Below, piece by piece: positions 45,401-57,400 of a stretch of 64,000 nt of DNA. The number at the start of each line of letters is the position of its first letter. Position 1 is the first letter of the stretch. Under the pieces are notes generated by a model, which made no database searches, had not been told where the DNA came from, and was given only the letters and a program-made list of their open reading frames with translations. Source of the DNA: Patiria pectinifera (Eukaryota; Echinodermata; Asteroidea; Valvatida; Asterinidae); contig CM057144.1 of the NCBI GenBank assembly GCA_029964075.1, positions 5,603,281 to 5,667,280 on the forward strand. The letters run 5' to 3'. The position numbers were made by a program, and so were the translations under genes.

Positions 45401-48400
45401 GAAAATGCCTTCCATAGCATTAACACCAAACTTTTAGAGTTGGGTCTTGAAAAGGTTGGAATTTAAAGTGTAAATCTTATTAAGAATAATAAATACTGTA
45501 TATATAAGTCATTGACCTCTGAAAGGTCACCGGAGGTCAAGTATGATTTTTTTTTTGCATCTGATCATTATTTCCAGTGCCTGAAGACCTATGACATAGA
45601 ATGAGGTCATAGGAAATTGGTGTTTTCAAGAACAATTAATATAGATAGTGTATGTAAAGTTCATTGACCTCTCAAAGGTCAGCATAAGTCAAATATAAAA
45701 TGTTTCCAAATCTGAAAATGTTCTCCATGGCACGAAGAACCAACATGCGAAGTTTCATGTTTTAGTCACAAAGTGCACAATTGTATCGCAATTTGACCGT
45801 AACAGCCTCACTAATTGCCTTGCAGAGGATCAAGTCGCTTGTGCCCTCAAGCAGAACATTTTAAGATAACTTCTCTCTTTTGGCAAGTATGTGTAAAAAC
45901 CAATATGTAGAGGCAGCAAAATGCATGACATAAGCGGGAGAATAAGCGGAAATAATGTTGCCCATATCTGTTCATGATCAGAACAAAGTCTTGAAATGCG
46001 TACACATACACACATAATTAAACGTGTGTTCACCGTCGATCGTGGACGTCCTATTGTTCCTCTTTTGTTTGTACTCCTATAGGTTTTTGTTAACGACCCC
46101 AATTGCGGATGTATGTTGGGAATCGTTGACGATATTGTTCTCTTCTGTGCTCTGGTATTTTTTGTTCACGGTTTGAGAAGATGAACACACACAGTAGTAC
46201 TGTGTATCTGTAGGCATTTAAAGACTTTGCTATGCTGTGCGGTCCATTAACCATCCTGACAGGTGTTATTTGCATAGTTGATGCACTAACCTCATAGGAC
46301 TGAATTCCAAATGGATCCATGAATCCATCCCAAGATCCCTGGAGAGCATCTTTCTGTGACTGGTACCCGTCACGTGTTTCATGTTGAGTCTCTGACAGTG
46401 TCTTGACATTGACTACAGCTCCCGCTGAGCTTGGGGGCACCGTTACTATGGTAACACCATCTGATGATTTCCATGACGACTTCTCAGCATGATTGTAGCA
46501 TGTGACGGAGACGTACAGTCGCTGGCCTTCAACCATAGCCTGGGACAGACTGGTGGTGACAGTGGAGGTGTCATTAGGAGACGGTGAGCTTGGTAGGATG
46601 TCATCAAGTCCAGGCTCTGATCCTGGGAGAAAATAAAAAGCAGGAAACATTTTGTTTTCAATTCCTGCGATTCACAATGCAGTGCGCCACCAAGAGTTTG
46701 CCATGGAGAGTCCAATTTTTTCAATTTTACGGTCCATAAAACATTTGAATGAGTGTCAGTAGACAGCTTGAACTAATATGTTTAAGAGTGGAACATAGCG
46801 TTCTGCCGCTTACGAAAAACGCCATATTGATAAGAAGAAAAGAAAAGGGCAAACAGATCCTCTAATCATACGTTTACGATACTGCTGACCAGAAAAAATA
46901 ACAATTTTAAATGTCCCGCGGTGCGTATTTGTCTACCATCTCCCACAATGCACTGACAAAAATTTACTCTCTGTGGCGAACTCTTCGTGGCGCACTGCAT
47001 TGTGAATCGCCCGAATTGGTTAACCTAGATTTGAGGGGGAGGGGGGGGGGGTGGCTGAGGTTTTGAAGTATATACACATACAGATATCAAAGGCCTTCAG
47101 AAATTATCAGATTACCATATACTGTGGGATTTCATTTCAAGAAACACAATTTTGAATTTTGTTTTCTTCCAGAAAGGGGGAGAGGGAGACTAAATTTGAT
47201 CGTTTTTGTCGGAAAAAGTTTGTCCCGAGGATTTCAGTTAGATACCGTCACAAACCTACGCAGCGCCATCAATAGTTGATAAAAAAACCCAAATAGAAGC
47301 ACTGCTGCGGTCTTTGTAAACGCGCGAGATACGACAGTGCATCGTGTTCGAATTTTATTCAGATTTTGTGAAAAAAACCCATTAAAACAGGGATTTTAGC
47401 TAAATTATAGGTGCGTACCTTTATTCGGCTTCATCTCCGAACGATTTAAAACATGCCTTTTTATTCATGAATACGATCTGAGTTGTGTAAACTTCCAAGC
47501 ACATGTGGTATTCATGCATCAAACAAACTGTAAATGGCGCTATATGAGTAAAAATTTTATTTTGTCAGCTCCGTCACGGACGCTTTCTTTAGTCGATAAC
47601 GGTAATAAAATAAGGATGATAATGGATTGGGTGTATAATGTTAAAAGCCCCTCTATTCACTGATTATTATTCTATGTTTATACTTTAAAAGCTCTCATTT
47701 GAATTTACTTGGCTCCACATTCATTCAGATATTGTCATTTCCATCAAAAAAGGTGTGACGGGTATTTCTTTTGCATTTTTTCCTATGCTACAACACTGAA
47801 ATTGAAAGTTGATAAATGGGTTGAAACTTCTCTAAAGATTGCGCCGTGAATGCTGATTATAGTTGCCGTGCAACATAATGATCACATCCCATGGAATTAA
47901 TTCAACATTCATGTTTTTTCCACATTTTTCGAAAGGCCCAAAGTAGACACAAAAGCCCCAGTCACACATTTACGGTTTGGAGCGATCGGGCCACGGATGA
48001 CCAAGGTTCTCCTACGACTAGTCAAGAATACAGCTTTAGCAGAACCCTAGCACATCCAGGCATATTTGTAGGACATTCGTAGTGAATTCGTAGAGATTTC
48101 TAACACAAATGAGCTACGAATCTCCATGAATATGTACGAATAGCCACGCATAACACTACGAATCAGTACGGTTGTACTACGGACGTCCCCCGGTTGCACT
48201 ACGGATTGATTTTCATGACGTTTCACCAAGGAAGTTTTTAACAGTTTTAAACTTTTATAGCCCCTCCACGAATACCCAAGGAAGATGACAGATAAGCACG
48301 AATGTACTTATAAGGATGAATATGGTACGTACTCCCACGGTTTATCACAAATTTCAAACCGTGGAGATCCGTAGCTTCAAAACGTAAATGCGTGACTTAC

Positions 48401-51400
48401 TGAAATATGACCCACTGAGACCTCAACTGAGAAAGAACTTAGCAACGGCCCATCCACAGTGATCAATTTCACTCTCGGGATCAGATGCCGACCAACTGAA
48501 GGTCAGAGAAGAATCATCCGCACTGAAGTCAGCATCTGTCAGGGGGAGAAAAGGAATTCTTAATTAGATGTTCTTGCCAGGAAACTGTGGACTCGTGCTT
48601 GAGCAGTAATAGATTGTGACCCCTGACCGGTACTAGTGGGAGAGGCACATGTGCGAGCTAATGTTGTGCATCAAATCGGGATAATTTGACCAGGCCAAAC
48701 CGACCCGAAACATTATAACAGAGTCCAAACCGAAACCGATATGAACACCCCAAATCCAACCCGACCCGACCCTACAAAAATACTAGCAAAAAAATTACCT
48801 GAAACCAAACAGACTCAAACAAAACGAACATCTGGCTTGGCAACTGTGTCCGCCTTTTGTCCCTGAACTTACCTGCGTCGCGTGAAAATCGTCATCTCCT
48901 AGGCCCCCTTTACACACGGTGGCGACCTTTTTACCACCTACGAGCGACCAAAAAATGACTAGGACGCTCAATGGTCGCCTTAACCCAGAAAATCTTGTTT
49001 CTATATATGTAACTATTCCAGCGATCCTTGTGCCCCCTTGAACCGCCAAAACTGCAAAAAGCCGGGCGTTTTCAAGTCGAGCTACGAGTGACCTGAGCGT
49101 CCACTGGGCTGGGCCGCTTGCCTGCCTGAAAAGGGACCATAATTAACTGCAGAAGTAGCGCATGCGCACTAGTTTCTCCCATTTTTCGGGAGGAGATTTT
49201 ACGAATTCCCTAGACGTTGTTTCTGATGGATTCCTGGGTGACATTGGCTGGTCGTGATCGTGCTCTCTCGCGGCTGCGGGTTATTGTGGTGGTGGGTTAT
49301 CGCATATCAAACCATAACAACTTCTAGCCCCTAGACTGAGTGTTATTCTGCAAAAGCTCAACCCTTTATGCCTTCACATGAGAACCTTACCTACTGCAGC
49401 AATGCATTCAGAACTCCTTCCTAATTTTTTAAGAGTTAACTTGTGCCTGAAGTCTATAAACTATTTTCTGCCTACTAATATGACATGGTCTGCTGTAAAG
49501 TGCATGTGATATGTCAGTCTAGAAGAAAAAAGTGTTGGAATGTACACACCTTGCGCATCCCCACCGTCAGAGACAAAATAAATCAGTGGTGGCGTTAGGT
49601 CAATCAGTATGGGGTCAGAGGTTGCTATGGTGACGAGGTCGGCTGCATTTCTCGCCATCACAGTAATGTAGACATAGGAGCCATGTGCCATGTTGAGGTC
49701 TGTGTTGATAGCGTCTGTCTGTGTACCTACAGACGTGAAGCTTTGCAGCTGGGTGCCACCTCTCGTGGTTCCTAACAAAATTGTAGTGTTAAAATTTCTT
49801 TATGAAAAAATGTCAATTTGCCATGTTTCCTTTTGTGATTCTTATGTGTGATGAGCTAAATTACATCTTACATTGGAACTATTATGACATACTGTTGTGA
49901 GGAGAAACAATGAGCTTAAATGGTTGACTAGAGAGAATAGGATTCAACCTACCTATAGCCCAGCTGTAGTCCACTATTGGACTCTCTGAGTCAATAAAAT
50001 GCCACTTAGCCTGGATTGACGACCAGCTGTGAATGAACTGAGTGTGGACTTCTACGGATCCATCACAGGTACTCGGTCCAGTGGTTATCTCCCTCACCTG
50101 TAAAAGGAAAAATGATGATTATTAAACGTTTGGATATCGAATATTCACCATGAAATGTGGAAGCTGATATCAATTAAAGGTGGCACAGGAAAACGGTGTC
50201 TTGAGTAGTATTATAAGAGATACGATTTTAAAAGAGTTGATCATCAAAAAGGGTAGATGGATAGGGATTTGCTCACCTGAATGTTATCCAACAGGATTCC
50301 ATTTGATTCTCCCACAGAAGAGATTTTTAATGTTGAGACATCGCCACTAGCTGTGAAGTAAAATCTGTGCTGATGCCATTGGATGGACATTAGGCTCTGG
50401 TCTGAGTGGCCGTGTGTTGGTCGATCATATAACCTGAAAACCCGATCCAAACTTGGTGCCTGAATGCGACCTTCCTGGTTCAGCAAAGGGTTGTGGGACG
50501 ACACGATGTGACTCGCGAAGAGTGCAACCTGGTAGTGGCTGCTTAGTGTTGTGTTGAAGGTTTGGGAGATAGAGCCATGAAGAGACAAGAAAGAACGTCC
50601 ATCTTGAGCAATCTTCTTACCAGACGTGATGACAGAAACCTGGCTAACAGATCCAACATCCCATTCAGGCAGCTGTGTATCCTCAACAGTATCCATACCT
50701 TCAGTGGTGGGTGGCATGTTAGTCACAAAATTAGTGGCAGCAGTGGGATAGCTATCTGAGACAATATCATAGATGGAATCTGTCGTAGATTCTCTTGAAG
50801 TTGACTCTGTTCCTTCACTTTCTGCTTCAGTTTCACCTTGGGTTGTTGTGACTTCGTCTGTGGTTTCAGCATTAAATGCTGAGTTATCTACAAACGAAAT
50901 CACAACAACCGAAGGTGAAGTGAAACATCTTTCGAACACACAAAATTGGGATAAATATTTTATAACCAATAACTAGGTGTCACCCAATTGTTCATTTTAA
51001 TAGGGACCCTTCTTTACCTTCAAACGATGGATTCTGGATCAAGTTCTCCCCTAGATGGATGTGTTCTAGCGGCTCAGGGGGTGAAGTGTCCACTACAAAC
51101 CCGTCTGAAGAAACTGATTCAGACTGTAGGCCGGCAGCGTCGATAGCTGAGATCTTGGAGTAATACCGGATGCCTGATCAGGGACAAATAAAGGAGAAAC
51201 ATGTATGCATTGGTGAATCCACCATGGAGGTAAGGGTTGAAAAGAAAAGTCAATCATGAATCAATCATAAACTCAAGTCCAGGCGTCTCCGAAGCTGTCT
51301 AGGGATAGTACATCAGATCCGTTTTAACTTGGTCGATATAGACTGGCGTTCCTTCCTCACTGAAGCTACATGTACATCCAGCAGTAGAGGTCACTGTTTA

Positions 51401-54400
51401 CAGTTTCTCATGCCCCACAGTAGAACACAGGTCTATTCCTCCTCATTCTTCCGCAGTCTTCAGAGACTGGAACTCCTTGACGATAGACCCAGTCAGCCTA
51501 CCTTCCCTCGATGCATTCAAATCAACATTGAGGGATGCTATTTACTAGTTTCAAGTTTTCTCCACTTAAAGGGAATATACATTTGCAAATATCAAAAAAA
51601 ATACCAAATTATCACGACGAACCTTACTGGACTGTTAGTGAATGCCATTCTAAAGCAGCCTGTAAAAATTACGGCACCCGGTGTGCTGACATTTTCAAGA
51701 AAACTGGTATTTTTGTATCAATTTCCAACGCTGGTGGGCCGACCAGCGGTGGATAAAACTGGCCTTGTTATCAAATACTGCTCCCAAGTGATCATATTTA
51801 GGTAGTCTGCAATTTCGGGTACAAGCCAGCTAGACTGATTCCCTGACCTTACAATTTATAAATTGCTCCGTTTCATCTTAAGTTGGGTCAGGGAACCAGA
51901 TTGCAAGAATCTGAATATTTTTGTTGTTTTTTTTTCCCCTGAAAATTACAGCAAAAGCAAAAGTTGTATAGGTCTTGTTCAAATGACGTCATTTCATTCA
52001 GACTATCAAGGTGCATCGGCGTTTTGAGCGTCAACTTCCATAAGGCGCATCAGCTGCGTCGTATTTCGATCACAATTCGAGTATAGGCGCGTGTGTTTGG
52101 AACATTTTCAACACTGCGCAATTGGTATTTGATTGCGTAAAATACTCAGTTGCAGTTCTCCTACAGAGATGGCCCTATATTCCCTTTAACCTGCCCTCCA
52201 GCACTTTATATATATATATATACACATTTTTGGCACAGTGTACGAGTCATATGAGTGTATGAGTGCATTCATTGTTCTTTGAGCACGCGTGTGCTCCAAG
52301 AACAATGAACGTAATATACTGCAGGTGGAGCGTGCACACCCTCACCGGCAGTGTATTGTTCTTCTCATTGTAGAAGTTTGCACTTTTTGGAAGTAAGGAA
52401 GTACAAGGTTCCTTGAAACTGAAGAGTTCGACCGGGATATGTTTGGAATCACCTATCTTTTCATTTATTTTCAAATCCATTTCACAAAGAACCTTGTTCG
52501 GGAAGGCTCAACTTTAATATGGATGTTCAAATCCCCAATCACAATTAAACTAATTTCTCTGTTAGGCCCTGATGGATCGTGACAGATGCAAATGTTTTCA
52601 ATTAGCACCGATTTCTCTACGGTACTAAAACCTGAATGGTGTTGACAGGAAATTGTGGCAATCTTTATTCTTTTTATTGTCAACTGACTATAAAAACATT
52701 GAATTGAATTTGAACTTAACCATCTGTGAGAGGTACAGCTAGAGTCTTGGAGGCAGACAGGTGAATTCCAACACTTGTACAGGGCAGGACCCCATCATCT
52801 TCAGGGCTAGGGGTCTGTCCAACGCACCACTCATAATGGTCTACGTAGGAGTCCAGATCCACAAAGCCATGCCAGGAGGCTGAGATGACCGTGCTGGAGT
52901 TCTGGTACTCTACATCGTGAAGATCTAGAATACAGTTAAGAGGTAGAAGTCTTCGGTTCGTTACTTCCAACCACAACGCTTTGGCCTCTAAAGGTGGTGA
53001 CTATATTGCAAGCCAAAAATAAATTGAAGTTGGACTATACATGTATCTGTTGATATTTGTGAGCTGTTCTGGCAAATTAGACAGAACTGGACACAGGCTG
53101 TTTTTGAGAAAAAAGCCAAAAACCCTACGAGTTTGATTTGTTTTCGATATTCTGATTTATTGATATATGAAATCTTAAATATGTCAACAACACATAATTT
53201 AAAGAAATATTATAAAAATCGTGAAATATATCAAAGTGTTTTTAAGGAAAAACAATTGGTATCTTGAATTTTCACGAATATATACTCGAAACTTTAAAGG
53301 CCTTTTTCTCTTTTTTCTTTGTTGACATGTCAATAAATGCAAACAGCCATTTAAACAGCCATAACTTGTCAACAGAATGTCCGATTAAAGTGCAACAAAC
53401 TGTATTATAAGGACAATTTTATTTCCTTTCCTTATACCCACAAGCCCTCATTTCCACCTTTGCCCACTTCTGTCTCATTTTGCCAGAACAGCTCACATGT
53501 TGCTTGAGCTGTGCTAAGTTATAAGAAGGGAGAAAGTAAGACCTTGGCAAAGAGTAGCAATTGGGGGAACAAGAAGTGAGAAGCACACCACCAATGCTAC
53601 TTGAAGTAATGAACTGGACGAATTACACGCACTAGTATATTCTCTATCAATGCCAATTAGGTAAGAGGCTTCATACCTATGCCATCAAAGACCAGGCCTG
53701 GATCTGGCCTCCTGGTATCCACCACGAAGCCGTCACTGCTTCTGAGCGTGTGCAGACCAGCTTTGTTGAATGCTCGTACATTGCTGTAGTATCGCAGTCC
53801 ACTCTGTAAGTTCAGGCTGGTCAACTGTGTGGACGAAACACTGACTGGGAAGAAGAGGTCAGCAAATTGGCGAATATCTTCACCTACAGAGGATTAACAG
53901 ATAAAGGTTAATGGTGTGTTGACGCATGATCATTCATACAGTCTAGTATAAACATGTAGAATAGTCTGTTAAAACATTCACAAAGGACATATCTAAACAC
54001 GGTGTCATGCCAAAAACTGTTCTGTGCCAAATAGTGTCCGCTGCGCATGCGAAGTAGACGCGGGACACTATTTGGAAAGTAGTACGTGCCAAGTAGTGTC
54101 CGGTGTCACGGTCTCACTTCTTCGGCGTGCTAGCTTCTCCGAAAGGGAAATTTCGCTTCAACACGCATGCACAAAATTGCGCAGTGGTGTACATCTTTTT
54201 GTCAACTTTATTTGTGTGCTGAATTCTTCGGGGTTGTACTGGTGCACGTAATATTATAGGATATTTGTATGCATGGTTACAGGGTACCAGTCGAATCAAG
54301 AATTTTTGTGGCGCGCACAAATCCCAATAACCAAACAAGACTTGAAATGCACATTTATTTTAGGCCGCATGGTTGCAAAAATAAAGACAAAATGGGCCAT

Positions 54401-57400
54401 GAACGAGCAAGGAACACGGACCAAGGAGTTCGTTCTTAATTATTCCTCCATGAACACACACACACCCAGACTTACGTTACATACCTTGTGTGGACATTGC
54501 TTTGTTTTCGTGTAGTTAAGAAAACTCGGTACAAAAAATAACTTTACTTAAACTGTGAAAACTCTTTTAACCCAGTTTTTTTTCTATGATTCCCTATAGT
54601 GTTTCTCTTCATTCTGCTACAGACAAACCTAACCCAAAAATGCCTCTAAACCTGTTTTCCAGAAAGGGCAAAACCTTATGTGGACACGGCTTAGTCCACA
54701 TAAGGTTAACACAACCTGCATTATGTGGACCTCTTTTGTTCACAAGTCCACATAGGGTATGTAACACAAACTCACCCACACACACACACACACCCATGAC
54801 GTACGCTGGGAACACAAATCAGAATGATGGGGGAAGTATTGCATAACACATTCTTGGATGTCCCTCACTGTGTTATAAATAGGCTTGGTAATACAGCCTG
54901 AGGAAAAGTAAGCACAGCGGACACATCAGCATATGTATCGTGCTCGTGTAACGTGCACTGTAACGTGCTCAACTGTCCGCCGATCCATCCGGAGAAGCTA
55001 GTACGCCGGAGAAGTGAGACCGGTACCAAATAATGTCCGATCGCTGTCATGCATTGCAGCACGTATCTTGGTACTCTACTTGGTTAATTTCCATGCAATA
55101 CATGCATGGCGGCCGAGAGCTAAATACCGAGTCTGGCCATAGAAAGAAGACCATGCTCCTTGCTCTATGGTCTGGCAAACTACCGTCCGTTCCTGCAACT
55201 AGGGCCTATGTGTACCCGTTGCTACCAAAAATTGTCCATTATATATACTGTTCGTTAATTTGTGTCGATAAATACTGTTTGTCAAATATGTTCGGTCTTG
55301 CACAAGTGATGCTCAAAAATGTGAGAGAAACGGTTATTTGGCAGGCTGGGGATGATAATTTGTAAATTGAACACTATATCACTTATACCTACACAAATAC
55401 GCGTGAACTTTCTCGAAAAAGGTGACCTGACACAAAAACACAAAGCCTTTGCTAGCTAAATGCGAGTTTAAATGTTGGGAACATCAACACAAACTAGACT
55501 TTGTGAAGGAACAAACAAACGGTGTTAGGCTCTCATAATTATGTTCGATCGACGATGGCAAGAAATTTAACAAAAGTTTGCTAAAAACTCACTGACAGTC
55601 TAGAATGACAGTTAAAGAATTTTCAAAGGCAAGTCGATGTCCGTACAAAAGTCAGATCTCCTGCAGCTGACTTTATATTGATTCTCAAAGATTAATCACG
55701 TGGTCTCAACATATTTGCACGCGTATGCTACTGTAATGTAAACTTATCAAATACAATCGTTACAAAAACCCATTGCATAGCTCATATCTCTAAAAGGAAA
55801 GGTCGCACGCCATTGGCGCAATACAAAATATTGCTCGCCATACAAGTACCCCGTTAATCCAAATGCGCATGTTTAAAAAAAAAAAAGCGCCCAATTTTTA
55901 AAAAGCTACCAATTATGGGTGCTTTTGCCAGCCTAACTTTTGAGTCTCGTATGACGTCATCAAAATTTAAAAATGTACTTCCGTTAATAAGTTGTCATAT
56001 AAACGTGTACAAAACACAGGTAAACACTTAAAACACATTGGTCTATGAAACAGCCATTACATGTGGCTCAATAGTTAACATTAAACAGTCGTTTTATGTT
56101 AAAGCAGCGATCCCCATTTGTTGTACACATGCAGTAAATGTTCGTGGCATTCAATGAATGTTTTAAGGCGTGGCGTTGTCAACTTCGAATTTCAAGGGGG
56201 CTGCAGGGTATCTTCTAGTTAACTTATTGTAATAAAACTTGGGGAAGTTTGAGACCAAAGCACGAATCTCGATAAATTCTTTCAGGGTCGATTTGTCAGA
56301 AATTTGTATTGTGAAAGAGGTATTTTCATTCTAACTCTCAGTCTGATGACAATCAATTTGTTTTCGTGAACAGGTCTTACGGATAATTTTGTCATACAAA
56401 TTAATTTTGAAGCGATCATCGCAAATTTCGCTACACACATCAACTGAAAATGTGTTTTGACATTTTTTTACCTGCAGCTAGAGGGCGCTCAAACATCTCA
56501 TGACGTTACCAATATTTTTGGAAAGGTCAACCTAGCCAAAAACTAACGTCGTTGAAAGCAAATTCACATCTTTTTCCACTTTCAAATTATTAGGCAGTTC
56601 AGGTTTTGACAGGAAGGAAGGGTCACGTGATTTGATCATGTATTATCTTAACGATTCCCGCAAAATTCAAGTCCCGGTCTTTCACAGTCGATTTTATATT
56701 GAATTTCAAAGATTAAATTTATTATTCTTTCAAGGGACGTCACGTGACCCATGATGATGTCATAATGAAGTAATTATAAAAAAACACATCTATAGTGGGT
56801 TGTGCATACATGTATTGACAATTGAAGTGCATACATGTTTTTATTTTGACAAACAGTTCTAGGAACCAATTTGCTGAGAATAATAAAAGTAATAGTATTT
56901 TTTTACATTAACAATAGGTGTTGGGCTCATAGCGCAACACCTAACGAGAATATTGATTTCTTACAATAACTTTACGTGTTGGGCTGCAATAATGAGATTT
57001 AAAATGATTTCATTCACAGCATTTAAACGCTGACCGCAAGGACACTGCAGTATGCTAATGAGCGGACACTATTTGGCACAGGACAATTTTTGGCATGACA
57101 ACGGCACATCAGACTGGTGTTGTTTTCTAAGAAGAGCTTTGGATAAGCGATAAGAAACAGAGTGAACAAGAACTCACCTCCCGGATAGGTACTTAAAGAA
57201 ACCTGGAAGTGGGATGTTGCATTGTCTTTAAACACCCCTTCCCAGGAGATGGAGACAACATCAGGATCTTTTAAGTAATCAGTGTCTTTGTTTGCATCCG
57301 GTTTCACAAGATCTTTCACCTGAGAGCAACAAAATACAGAAACATTACTGAGGGCTCATCGAGGGGAAAGGGTACCCAGATATTTCAGATATTTCAAAAC

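Noticed and set aside
45830-46102. 90-codon minus-strand frame between exons 17 and 18
   Set aside because: No resemblance to the module family or any domain; no supporting splice sites.
48307-48427. Extension of exon 16 to the strong donor GTAAGTCAC near 48397
   Set aside because: That choice includes an in-frame stop and gives the wrong phase for exon 17.
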